Of a DNA stretch of 64,000 bases, positions 1 to 8,660 are shown piece after piece. Source of the DNA: Planctomycetia bacterium (GTDB lineage: Bacteria > Planctomycetota > Phycisphaerae > UBA1845 > UTPLA1). The DNA lies in the NCBI GenBank assembly GCA_015075745.1, contig JABTTW010000002.1, positions 1,068,453 to 1,132,452 on the forward strand. The letters are read 5' to 3'. A model generated the notes under the pieces. It searched no databases. It saw only the letters and a program-made list of their open reading frames with translations, and was not told the origin of the DNA. A program made the translations under genes and the position numbers. The stretch's first letter is position 1; each line of letters begins with the position of its first letter.

Positions 1-647
1 TGGAACTTGTCAAACATCGCCGCGAACTGGGGCACCACGAATATCAGCATGAACGTGGACGCAAGAACCAGCGCGCCGACCACCATCATCGGGTACATCA
101 TTGCCGATCGAATCTGACTGCGGGTCTCCGTCTCCTGCTCTTGGTACCTCGCAAGTGCATTCAGCACCTCAGGAACCTTTCCAGCCGCCTCGCCGGCCGC
201 GATAGTCTTTACATAAAGCTCGGAAAACCACGTCGTCTCCGCATCGAGCGCATCGGCCAGCGAGCGGCCGCCCTCAATACGGCCCACGATTCGATGGATC
301 GCATCGCTCAGCTCAGGATGCTTCGTCTGCTCCCCGACCGCCTTAAGGCCCGCAATCAGCGGAATGCCACTCTCGGCCACCGCCGCAAGCTGGTGTGTAA
401 AATCCAGCCTTGCCCGTCGACGAGCGCCCCCTCCGCGTACGCGCCGAACCTTGCCCGATTGCGAGTGGGGCTTAGATGACTTGGCGCCCGATTCCTTGCG
501 CTTTGCCTCGGTTGCCGCCTTGATGCTGATGGGAGTCTTGCCGGACGCCTCTAGCTGGGCGATCGCCGCCCGTTCCGACTTCGCTTCAACGAGATCGTTT
601 TTGATCTTTCCTTTGGCATCGCAATACTGGACGACGAATTTCGCCAT
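1..647 (-). CDS. Type II secretion/type IV pilus inner-membrane platform protein (GspF/PilC family), C-terminus cut off by window edge
   Basis: About 215 residues are visible, starting MAKFVVQYCDAKG; the reading frame is open to the window edge, so the C-terminal half is missing. The N-terminus carries the small ARM-like domain typical of PilC. A basic linker (about 50-75) follows, then the first GspF domain with the usual features LDFTHQLAAVAESGIPL, EGGRSLADAL and AGEAAGKVPEVL. A hydrophobic helix (MMVVGALVLASTFMLIFVV) ends the visible part. In the family this protein is the membrane platform that couples the cytoplasmic ATPase to pseudopilus or pilus assembly. An AGGAG lies 10 nt before the ATG. 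It sits 30 nt downstream of the GspE/PilB ATPase gene, so the two are very likely one operon. Pilus versus secretion role cannot be decided here. Confidence 0.88.
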   Translation of the reverse strand, partial: MAKFVVQYCDAKGKIKNDLVEAKSERAAIAQLEASGKTPISIKAATEAKRKESGAKSSKPHSQSGKVRRVRGGGARRRARLDFTHQLAAVAESGIPLIAGLKAVGEQTKHPELSDAIHRIVGRIEGGRSLADALDAETTWFSELYVKTIAAGEAAGKVPEVLNALARYQEQETETRSQIRSAMMYPMMVVGALVLASTFMLIFVVPQFAAMFDKF

Positions 648-677
648 GAAGTCTCAGCTCCTGCCCCGCTTTGCTTC

Positions 678-2342
678 CTACCCACTGCTTGCGACACGAA
701 CGACTTCTTCCACCGATGTGATACCCTGGCGAATCTTCTCGATACCGTCCTGGACGATGAACTTCATGCCCGCACGCCGCATCTCGGCGCGAACCACCTC
801 GATAGGTTCCAGTCGCACGATCATGGCCCGAACTTCTTCCGATACCTCGAAGAACTCGTAAATCCCGGCGCGACCGAGATAACCCGTCCCCACGCAACGA
901 CGGCAACCCTTGCCGCGCATGGGCTGAAAGTCGAGATCGGACGCACCTAATCCAATCGCACGCAACAGATAATCCGGCGGAGAATCGGGACGTGTGCAAT
1001 CCGGACAATTGCGGCGCACAAGGCGCTGAGCCAGCACTGCCAGCAATGACGATGAAATCAGGTACTCGGGCACGCCAAGATCTCGAAGCCGGGCGATCGC
1101 GGATATCGAATCGTTGGTGTGAACCGTCGAGAGCAACAGGTGTCCGGTCAGTGCCGCCTGGACCGCGATCTGCGCCGTCTCTTTGTCGCGAATCTCGCCG
1201 ACCATGATGACGTCGGGGTCCTGACGCAAAATCGACCGCAGCCCCGCCGCAAAAGACAAGTCGGCCTCCGGGTTCACCTGAACTTGTCGCACGTTACTGT
1301 TTCGATACTCCACCGGATCCTCGATGGTCACGATGTTCTTCTGCGGAGAAACGATTGCTCGCATCGCCGCATACAGAGTCGTCGACTTGCCGCTGCCGGT
1401 CGGACCCGAGACGAGAATCATGCCGTACGCGTTTGAAATGACCGCCTGAAATCGGTCGAGCATTTGAGGAGCGAAGCCCAGCTCCCCGATCGTGATTGCA
1501 TCGGATGAATTCTTAAGAACGCGCATCACGACGGCTTCACCATAAACGCTGGGCAGTATCGAGACGCGAACCATCACATCGGCATCGGCGCTCTTGAAGG
1601 CGTAGGCGCCGTCCTGCGGATTGCGCGTCTTGGAGATATCCAATCGACTGATAATCTTGATGCGCGAAACGAGTGCCCGATGGAGCCCAAGCGGCGGCGC
1701 CGAGACTTCACGCAGCACGCCATCTACACGCATTCGAATTCGAAGTTGATTCTCGCCCGGCTCGATATGAATATCCGACGCATTCTGCCGAATCGCCTCG
1801 TTCAGCAGGTTATCAACCAGACGGATAACGGGGCGCGTCTCATCGCCATCGATGACTTCCGCCGCGTTCGAAAGCGACTCAGCCACCGAGGATTCGGAAA
1901 GGTAGTTGCTTGCCCCATAGGCCCGCTCGATGAGCCCCAGAATCTCGCTGCGCGACCCACGGCATACATCCACTTCCTGTTTGGTGATGCGCCGAATCTG
2001 GTCCACTGCCACCAGGTCATTGGGATCCTCCATGATCATCGTGATCACACCGTCCAGGACGAAAAGCGGGAACATGACATGCGTGCGCGCGGGCTCCTCA
2101 TCGAGGAGTTCCGAGTTCTGTAGCCGCGGAATGAAATCAGACAGATTGCAATAGACATGACCCGACCGAATCGCCTTCAGTGCCTGAAGATTGACGTCGG
2201 TCAGAACGCGGTTCTTTCGAAGAATCGTCTCAAGGTCGCATTCCGCTTCCTGTGCCTCCAGCTCGTACTTTGCGAGCTGCGGCGTCGTGAGAATATTGGA
2301 AGCCAGGATTTGGTCACGCAGCTCGGAGCTAGCGCTATACAT
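678..2342 (-). CDS. Type II secretion/type IV pilus assembly ATPase (GspE/PilB family)
   Basis: Predicted 554 aa. Residues 1-150 form the N-terminal GspE/MshEN-type region. The ATPase core follows, with Walker A GPTGSGKSTT (about 313-322), the Asp box around TIEDPVEY, Walker B VIMVGEIRD and the His box TGHLLLSTVHTND. Two CxxC pairs (C446/C449 and C480/C483) match the zinc-binding tetra-cysteine of GspE/PilB, which argues against a PilT retraction ATPase. The start at 2342 is chosen because GGGAGGAG lies 6 nt upstream; the frame is open further up to 2477, but that would run deep into the PilZ gene. The start overlaps the PilZ stop by 8 nt, suggesting translational coupling. The protein powers polymerisation of pilins or pseudopilins at the inner membrane. 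Confidence 0.92.
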   Translation of the reverse strand: MYSASSELRDQILASNILTTPQLAKYELEAQEAECDLETILRKNRVLTDVNLQALKAIRSGHVYCNLSDFIPRLQNSELLDEEPARTHVMFPLFVLDGVITMIMEDPNDLVAVDQIRRITKQEVDVCRGSRSEILGLIERAYGASNYLSESSVAESLSNAAEVIDGDETRPVIRLVDNLLNEAIRQNASDIHIEPGENQLRIRMRVDGVLREVSAPPLGLHRALVSRIKIISRLDISKTRNPQDGAYAFKSADADVMVRVSILPSVYGEAVVMRVLKNSSDAITIGELGFAPQMLDRFQAVISNAYGMILVSGPTGSGKSTTLYAAMRAIVSPQKNIVTIEDPVEYRNSNVRQVQVNPEADLSFAAGLRSILRQDPDVIMVGEIRDKETAQIAVQAALTGHLLLSTVHTNDSISAIARLRDLGVPEYLISSSLLAVLAQRLVRRNCPDCTRPDSPPDYLLRAIGLGASDLDFQPMRGKGCRRCVGTGYLGRAGIYEFFEVSEEVRAMIVRLEPIEVVRAEMRRAGMKFIVQDGIEKIRQGITSVEEVVRVASSG

Positions 2343-2772
2343 TTTCGCTCCTCCCGGCTGACTTCTCGGCTGCGGCAGTCTTCGACGCGGCGGAGATTCC
2401 AACCAGCTCCTGCTCGTCCCGTCCGGCCGGATCCACGAACTGAAGTCCAATGAGGTAGCTGGGCCTGTGATCAACAAGCGTATAGCGGCGCACGATCGCC
2501 CGAATGGTCAGCGGTCGAGCAGTCTCGGCCCCCGACGGACCAGTCTGAGAAATCTTCAATACCACCTTCAGGTTCTTCGGCAGAAAAACACCGGAGTGAA
2601 GTCCAATGCCGCCCCTGCTGACATCCACCACGGCAAAGTCATTCAGGGCGTCACCGAAACTCATGCGCACCTGATCCGCGTGGTCGGGATGCACCTCGAC
2701 CGACGCCGCCAGGTGTGTCCCATGGCGCACGAAGAGCCGGGACGCTGCTAGAAATGATTCCTGCGTCTTCAT
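2335..2772 (-). CDS. PilZ-domain protein (c-di-GMP receptor candidate)
   Basis: About 145 aa, essentially one PilZ domain. The two c-di-GMP-contacting motifs are present: RxxxR (R13, R17 in RLFVR) and DxSxxG (D51, S53, G56 in DVSRGG). The rest is beta-barrel-like (VVLKISQTG, YLIGLQFVDP). The last ~25 residues are Ala/Ser/Lys-rich and look disordered. A GTG one codon upstream (2775) is an alternative start. The stop codon overlaps the start of the downstream pilus/secretion ATPase gene, so the two are probably translated together. Inference: c-di-GMP sensing feeds into assembly of the pilus or secretion machine encoded next. Confidence 0.82.
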   Translation of the reverse strand: MKTQESFLAASRLFVRHGTHLAASVEVHPDHADQVRMSFGDALNDFAVVDVSRGGIGLHSGVFLPKNLKVVLKISQTGPSGAETARPLTIRAIVRRYTLVDHRPSYLIGLQFVDPAGRDEQELVGISAASKTAAAEKSAGRSENV

Positions 2773-2892
2773 CACCTCGAGCTATCGGGTAGCTGTTCGG
2801 TATAGTTCAGAACCGACCTGGCCCCTGACGACCTCGACGAAAGGGGATGGCCACTCGACTGCCGACGAATGACATGAATCTCGGACGAACGA

Positions 2893-3690
2893 TCAATCTG
2901 CCGCGATCACTCGATTCGATAATCGTCCGATACCGTCGATCTCCACGCAGATTTCGTCACCGGGACGCAGAAAAACCGGAGGCGTCCTCGCGGCCCCTAC
3001 CCCCTCTGGCGTTCCGGTCAGAATGATCGTGCCGGGAAGCAACGTGAATTGGTGCGAGAGATAGCTCACCAGCGCCGCGACGCTGAAGATCATCTCACCG
3101 GTGTTCGATTCCTGCATCAGCCTGCCGTTCAGAAATGACCTGATTCCCGCTCGCGACGGATCGAATTCTCCGCGAGGCACGATGACCGGCCCAATCGGGC
3201 AAAACGTGTCAAAGCTCTTGCCCCGTGCCCACTGCTTGTCGCGTCGCTTCTGGCAATCCCTTGCAGATACGTCATTGGCACACGTGTAACCCAGGACATG
3301 ATCCATCGCGTCTTCCAATGAGACATTCTTCGTCGCCCGCGCAATGATGACGCCCAACTCCGCCTCGAAATCTACTTCCTCAGGCGCACTTCGCGGCAGA
3401 ACAATGGGATCGTCGGGGCCGATCACCGCCGTCGTCGCCTTGAGAAAAATCAACGGATCGGTCTCAGGCGTCTCCGCCTTCATTTCCTTTGCGTGCCCCT
3501 GATAATTGCGCCCGATGGCGATGATGTTGGGCGGCTCAATCGGAGCGAGACGCGCGGAAATGCGATCTGCAGTTTCCCCCCATTCCCACGGATCAAACAA
3601 GCCTACCGTCAGGGGAATCGCTTCGCCCGCGCCTGCACATTTCCCGTAGCGAATAGCGCCCCTTTCGTTGACGTATCGGACGAGTTGCAC
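2893..3690 (-). CDS. Fumarylacetoacetate hydrolase (FAH) family protein
   Basis: 265 aa with a GTG start. The FAH superfamily core is clear: AIGRNYQGHAKE, the metal-binding Glu/Glu/Asp arrangement around EEVDFEAELGVII and GYTCANDVSARD, then ARGKSFDTFCPIGP and TGTPEGVG. Family members hydrolyse, decarboxylate or isomerise 2,4-diketo acids or acylpyruvates using Mg2+ in the cytoplasm; the substrate cannot be read from sequence. The GTG directly follows the TAG of the RND transporter gene without a gap, so it is the last gene of that unit. Why an FAH enzyme sits with an efflux pump is unclear; co-transcription may be incidental. Confidence 0.85.
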   Translation of the reverse strand: MQLVRYVNERGAIRYGKCAGAGEAIPLTVGLFDPWEWGETADRISARLAPIEPPNIIAIGRNYQGHAKEMKAETPETDPLIFLKATTAVIGPDDPIVLPRSAPEEVDFEAELGVIIARATKNVSLEDAMDHVLGYTCANDVSARDCQKRRDKQWARGKSFDTFCPIGPVIVPRGEFDPSRAGIRSFLNGRLMQESNTGEMIFSVAALVSYLSHQFTLLPGTIILTGTPEGVGAARTPPVFLRPGDEICVEIDGIGRLSNRVIAAD

Positions 3691-6600
3691 CTAGCCCACT
3701 CCCGGCGTCGTCGTGACATCGCGCTCAATAGACGAAATGCTGGATTCTCTCGGCGCGACCGCCGCCGACGCACCGGTGACGGGCAGATTACGACTGCGCC
3801 CAAAGAGCACGCGGCCCAGATGAACGCGCGCACCGATGGAGAGCGAGAGCATCGCCGGCACGACAATGAGCGTGAACACGGTGGACATCAAGAGCCCCCC
3901 GAGCACAACCGCCCCGAGGCCGCGATACAGCTCAGCGCCCGAACCCGGTCGAATCACGAGCGGAATCTGGGCGAAAAACGTTGTCAGCACCGTCATGAGA
4001 ATCGGCCGAATGCGCGTGCGGACCGATTCATAAATGGCCGCGTCGCGCTGCATGCCATAGCTCATGAAGTTGAGCGCCTGATGCACGATGAGAATGCCAT
4101 TATTGACCACGATGCCGAGCAGAATGACGAACCCAAGAATGGTCAGCATGTCGAGTTGCTGAATCGCCAACCCGGGATCGGCCCAGGTCCACGCATTCAT
4201 CAAGGCCAATCCGGCGAAGCCGCCCACCACGGCGAATGGAACCGTGAAAATGATCACAAACGGATACGCGAATGACTCGAAGAGTCCCGCCATCAGCAAA
4301 TAAGTGATCAGAAAGGAAAGCCCCAACAGCCACTTCAGCGAATCCCAGGTGGTCTTCAGCTTGTCCGCGTTGCCCGCGAGCCCGACGATCACTCCCGGGC
4401 TGATCTTCGCCTTCATCGGCCCATATCCATCGCCGCGCATCGCATCAACAATGTCATGGTTGATGACGTCGATCACCTCCGGCAGCGAAAGCCCCTCCGG
4501 CGGTCGAACAGTGAGCTTGACGGCCCTTTGCGTCTCGATGTGACTGATCTGCTGCGGCGAGGTCGTATTGACGATGTCACAGACCGCTGCGAGCGGAACA
4601 ATCTGCCCGGTCGGCGTGAACAACGGCGTCTGAGCGATCCTCGCGGTCGTGTTCGCGCCGCTCGTCGGATCCTCTGTGCCGGCGATTTTAATGGCCAGAT
4701 CGATGCTCTTGCCGGATTCCCGATACTGACCCACGACTCTGCCGTCGCCGCAGGCTCGAACGAAGTTACCGATGTCAGCGACGGTCAGCCCAACGTCGCC
4801 CGCGCGCACGCGATCCGGCACGAGTTGATCCTCGCGGCGATCGAGCATGAAGTTGGTCGGTGTCGCCTCCGGCCTTGAACCAAATCTCTCCATGCACGCC
4901 ATCATGACATGTCGCGCTGCATCAACGACCTCATCCAGCCGATCCCCGCGTATTTCGATCTCCACCGAGTTGCTGGAACCGACACCGCGAAAAATCGAGG
5001 TCTGAAAGAAAATGGCGAACGCATCAGGCACGGAAAATCCGGTCGAATTCAATACGTTTTCAAGCGGCCGGACGACCTCGGGATCCTTGCTGGAGCATCC
5101 CATGAATACACCGCCGCCAAATGCCACGTAAAAGAAATTATCGATCGGCGGAGGCGGCACCCGCCATTCCGCGATCTCTCGCTTCAATTCTCGTACCCGA
5201 AGGCTCGCTTGCCTCCGTTCCTTCCGGGAAAGCTCTGAGTTGTGCATCTGCTCGTTCGCTTGCGCTATTTGCGCTTCGAAGCCCGGAACGACGACTGACT
5301 CAACCATCTTCGACCAGTCCGCAAGGAGCTTTTCATACTCCGGCGTTCCAAGGTCCACTTCCCAGAAGGGCCGGATGCCGACAATCCCCTTTTCGGGGTC
5401 GCCGTTCTCGAGCTTTTCAGCGATGCGCGTAAACTCGTTCACGTTGTAGCCCGGCGGCGTGACAAGGAACCCGAAGATCAGATTCTGATTTCCCGCAGGC
5501 AGGTAGCTCGGGTCCGGCGCCATTTTCCAACTAAGCAGAACCGAGCCTCCCGTAATCAGAAGAATGACCATCGCGCGGCGCAGTACCGTATGGTTGATCC
5601 ACGCCACCGTCCGGGCGACCGTGTCGGCAAATTTGCTGCTCTCATTTTCCTTCACCTTCGGCCGACCGAGAATTCTCGAAGCCAGCGGCGGAATCACCGT
5701 TACGCTGACGAGCAGTGAGAGACCGACGGCGCCGCTGATGGCGATGGCGATGTCTCGGAACAACTGCCCGGCCTCACCCTGAACGAAAATGATCGGCAGA
5801 AAGACAACGACCGTTGTCAGCGTATTGGCCAGGACTGCCCCCCACACCTCCGACGATCCATCCGCCGCCGCTTGCCGTTTCGACTTGCCCATCTCTCGAT
5901 GGCGGAAAATGTTCTCAAGCACGACGATCGCGTTGTCCACGACCATGCCTGTCGCAAAGGCAAGTCCCGCGAGCATCACCACGTTGATATTCCGCCCCGC
6001 CAGCGGAATAACCAGAAACGTCCCGATGATCGAGATCGGAATCGAGACGGCGACAACCGTCGTCGCTGAGATGCTTCTCAGAAAGACGAGCAGGACGCCG
6101 ATCGCAAGGATGCCGCCGTACCAGATGTTGTCCCGCACCAGACCGATCGAAGCCTTGATGTACGTCGTTTCGTCATAAACTTGCGTTAGCTCGATCTTCA
6201 AATCGCGGTGCGCCAGCACCTCCCGATTGACCTTCTCGATGGCCGCGCGCAGCCCCTCCATCACCTCAATCACATTGGAGCCCGTCTCCCGATATGCGGG
6301 CAGCGCAAGCACCTCCTTGCCTTCGCTGCGAACAAAACCATACCGTCGCTTGAATGAATCTTTCACTTCTGCGACGCGCCCGACACGGATCGGGCCGCCC
6401 GGCCCGGTTTTGATGACGGTCTGCCGGATTTCCTCCAGAGATGCGAACTGACCCATCGTGCGAATCACGATGTCGCGCTTTCCCTGCGCGCTGTTCCCCG
6501 CCGAGACGTTCGTGTTCTGGCTTTGCAGCGCGGTCTGTAATTCAGAAAACGTCACGCCGGATTGGGCAAGCTTCCGCGGATCGACGGCGACCTGTATTTC

Positions 6601-7185
6601 GCGCTCTCGCCCGCCAAAGATGCCAATGGAGGAAATCCCCTCGACGCGCTCCAGAATCGGTTTGACATCTTCATCCACAAAGGTGAACAGTTCCGGCACA
6701 ATCAGATCCGGCCGGTCGCTCGACAGGATCATCCAGGCGATCGCCTCCTCTCCGAATGGGCGGCCGCTCTGGACTGTCGGATTGTCAAACTCGTTAATCG
6801 GTATTTGATACTTCACGCGTCTCAGGGCGTCGGAGACGTCCTGTTTCGCCACGTCCTGATCCGTGCCTACTTCGAATTCCAGGGTGATCGTTCCGGACCC
6901 CTGACTGCAATCCGCGGTCAGCTTGTGAAGCTTGGTGATGCTCTTGAGCACTTCCTCCTGTGGCTCGATGATCTCGCGTTCGACATCCTCCGGACTGGCG
7001 CCTTCCCAGCTCGTCGAAACGGTGACCACGGGCTCGTCGAGATTGGGTGTGAGTTGCACCGGCACCCGGATCGGTGACGGCGCGATGCTCGGCGGAGTGA
7101 TCGTCAGCAGACCGAACAAAACCAGCAGGATCACGCAAACGGCGACCTTGACCGGGTTCTCAATGAATACCTCGACTAATCGCAT
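3691..7185 (-). CDS. RND efflux transporter, AcrB/HAE1 family
   Basis: 1164 aa, longer than the ~1040 usual for AcrB. The N-terminal TM1 (VAVCVILLVLFGLL), porter loop, TM4 motif GMVVDNAIVVLEN with the proton-relay Asp, and the second TM block (YLLMAGLFESFAYP, GIVVNNGILIVHQ) are all present. Extra length comes partly from a charged helical insert at about 615-680 (EKLLADWSKMVES...REIAEW, followed by PPPP) in the second periplasmic loop, and partly from a ~45-residue soluble C-terminal tail. Such pumps export hydrophobic or amphiphilic compounds using the proton gradient. The adaptor gene lies 9 nt upstream; no TolC-type outer-membrane channel is in the window. The stop abuts the FAH-family gene. 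Confidence 0.93.
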   Translation of the reverse strand: MRLVEVFIENPVKVAVCVILLVLFGLLTITPPSIAPSPIRVPVQLTPNLDEPVVTVSTSWEGASPEDVEREIIEPQEEVLKSITKLHKLTADCSQGSGTITLEFEVGTDQDVAKQDVSDALRRVKYQIPINEFDNPTVQSGRPFGEEAIAWMILSSDRPDLIVPELFTFVDEDVKPILERVEGISSIGIFGGREREIQVAVDPRKLAQSGVTFSELQTALQSQNTNVSAGNSAQGKRDIVIRTMGQFASLEEIRQTVIKTGPGGPIRVGRVAEVKDSFKRRYGFVRSEGKEVLALPAYRETGSNVIEVMEGLRAAIEKVNREVLAHRDLKIELTQVYDETTYIKASIGLVRDNIWYGGILAIGVLLVFLRSISATTVVAVSIPISIIGTFLVIPLAGRNINVVMLAGLAFATGMVVDNAIVVLENIFRHREMGKSKRQAAADGSSEVWGAVLANTLTTVVVFLPIIFVQGEAGQLFRDIAIAISGAVGLSLLVSVTVIPPLASRILGRPKVKENESSKFADTVARTVAWINHTVLRRAMVILLITGGSVLLSWKMAPDPSYLPAGNQNLIFGFLVTPPGYNVNEFTRIAEKLENGDPEKGIVGIRPFWEVDLGTPEYEKLLADWSKMVESVVVPGFEAQIAQANEQMHNSELSRKERRQASLRVRELKREIAEWRVPPPPIDNFFYVAFGGGVFMGCSSKDPEVVRPLENVLNSTGFSVPDAFAIFFQTSIFRGVGSSNSVEIEIRGDRLDEVVDAARHVMMACMERFGSRPEATPTNFMLDRREDQLVPDRVRAGDVGLTVADIGNFVRACGDGRVVGQYRESGKSIDLAIKIAGTEDPTSGANTTARIAQTPLFTPTGQIVPLAAVCDIVNTTSPQQISHIETQRAVKLTVRPPEGLSLPEVIDVINHDIVDAMRGDGYGPMKAKISPGVIVGLAGNADKLKTTWDSLKWLLGLSFLITYLLMAGLFESFAYPFVIIFTVPFAVVGGFAGLALMNAWTWADPGLAIQQLDMLTILGFVILLGIVVNNGILIVHQALNFMSYGMQRDAAIYESVRTRIRPILMTVLTTFFAQIPLVIRPGSGAELYRGLGAVVLGGLLMSTVFTLIVVPAMLSLSIGARVHLGRVLFGRSRNLPVTGASAAVAPRESSISSIERDVTTTPGVG

Positions 7186-7194
7186 TTGCTTAGC

Positions 7195-8397
7195 TTAGCC
7201 CTCGTCGGAAGGCTGAGTTGTTGCCGCGTGTACGGCGGCCTTCGTTGCGCCGCCGTCACCCGAATCCGTTGATGTATCGGACACAACGACGACCGGCCCG
7301 GGAGCAAACATGTATTCGTTGCCTCGTATCACAACTCGATCGCCTGCCGACAATCCGCTCGCCTCAACCGCCAATCGGTCCCGAACTTCCGAAATAATGC
7401 TGACGGATACCGGCATGGCCGTCGCGCCCTTTTCGCCTTCTCTCACAACAAACAGGATCCTGCCCGCACCGCGAACAACGACCGCATCCTTGGGTACAAC
7501 CAGTTGCTTGCCCGACGGGCCCGACGGCATCGCCACGCTGACAAACATGCCCGCCCGAAGCTCTCGCTCCGGGTTTTCAACGTCAACCTCTACGGGAAAT
7601 GTACGCGCCCGCTCGTCAGCGTCAGGAACGACCCGCGATATCTTCGCCGGATAGTCCGACTTGAGTGCATCCACCCTCACCAGCGCATCCCTGCCGACTT
7701 GACAATGCGCGATGATCGCCTCCGGTACATTGACCCTGGCCCGAACGACCGTCAAATCGACAAGCTCCACGATTTCGCCGCCCTGCTCGACCCAGGCGCC
7801 GACCTCGGTTCGCTTCGTCACGATGACGCCATCGAATGGAGCACGAATCTCAGTCTGCGAGAGACGATCGGCCAGGACCTCTACCACTTCTTTCTGTGTT
7901 TGAAGCGCGTGCTCGGCCTGCCGTGCCCGGCCGTCAGCAGCCCGATGATCGGCCCGCGCATCGGTGTATTCCTTCTCCGTGGCGCGCTTTTCCTCCCACA
8001 GCGCCGTCATTCGCTGGGACTCGAACGCCGCCTTGTCGAGCATGGCGCTCGCCTCGTCCCGCGCCGCCTCCAATTCGGCCAGGCGGGAAACGGCCTCGGC
8101 GTGTTCCGCCACCCGGATCGTGTTGCGCAACCTACAAAGGATCTGACCCCTCCGCACCTCGTCCCCGATGTCCACGGGAAGTTCAGCCACCAACCCCGAC
8201 ACTTCCGCAGCAATCACGCTTCGCAGCCGCGGGCGGATCGTCCCCACCAGTCGCATCGTGGGCGCCACCTCGACAAGTTCAGCCGGCGCAACGGCGACCT
8301 GCGACGGCCCCCCCTGACCGAAGATCGTCGTGGCTGAAACGAGAACGGCCGCCGGGGCCGCAAAAATGCTGTAAAATCGTCGAGGAATGAGGCTCAT
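7195..8397 (-). CDS. RND efflux periplasmic adaptor (membrane fusion protein, HlyD/AcrA-like)
   Basis: 400 aa. An N-terminal signal-like segment (FAAPAAVLVSATTIFGQ) precedes a lipoyl half-motif (IAAEVSGLVAELPVDIGDEV), a helical hairpin (about 95-170, Ala/Glu/Arg-rich), the second lipoyl half (IRAPFDGVIVTKRTEVGAWV) and the beta-barrel and membrane-proximal parts. This is the standard adaptor order. It bridges the inner-membrane pump to an outer-membrane channel. It is first in the adaptor-transporter-FAH cluster, with a promoter candidate 39 nt upstream. The C-terminal ~30 residues are Ala/Thr/Asp-rich and probably flexible. Confidence 0.92.
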   Translation of the reverse strand: MSLIPRRFYSIFAAPAAVLVSATTIFGQGGPSQVAVAPAELVEVAPTMRLVGTIRPRLRSVIAAEVSGLVAELPVDIGDEVRRGQILCRLRNTIRVAEHAEAVSRLAELEAARDEASAMLDKAAFESQRMTALWEEKRATEKEYTDARADHRAADGRARQAEHALQTQKEVVEVLADRLSQTEIRAPFDGVIVTKRTEVGAWVEQGGEIVELVDLTVVRARVNVPEAIIAHCQVGRDALVRVDALKSDYPAKISRVVPDADERARTFPVEVDVENPERELRAGMFVSVAMPSGPSGKQLVVPKDAVVVRGAGRILFVVREGEKGATAMPVSVSIISEVRDRLAVEASGLSAGDRVVIRGNEYMFAPGPVVVVSDTSTDSGDGGATKAAVHAATTQPSDEG

Positions 8398-8435
8398 CCT
8401 TTGGCGTTATCTCGGCAAGCTCGCTGACACCGGGG

Positions 8436-8464
8436 ATCATAAGGTCACTCGCTCGGGGCGGCAA
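8436..8464 (-). promoter_or_regulatory. Candidate sigma-70-type promoter for the RND efflux operon
   Basis: On the minus strand TTGCCG (8459-8464) is followed after 17 nt by TATGAT (8436-8441). The predicted transcription start is near 8429, giving a leader of about 32 nt before the adaptor ATG at 8397. The hexamers match the consensus at 4/6 and 5/6. This is pattern evidence only. Confidence 0.35.
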
Positions 8465-8660
8465 TTTAGGCCCCACCCGCGGTCGGCGGAATACCGTTTT
8501 CTAATGATTACCGGGCCCAGCGAAGTCGAATTCCGGGCCTCTTAGGGGATATACTTAATGGAACGTTGATGAGTTTGTGGATGGGGTGCGTCCCGCCCTG
8601 TCCGCTCGCACCTTTATACCTGGTGCCCTGCCCGCTCCGTCCACGGTGCCCAGAGTAAAA

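Noticed and set aside
3493..4275. A 260-codon plus-strand open frame opposite the FAH and RND genes
   Set aside because: Arg/His-rich composition typical of a GC-rich shadow; both real genes on the other strand are well supported.
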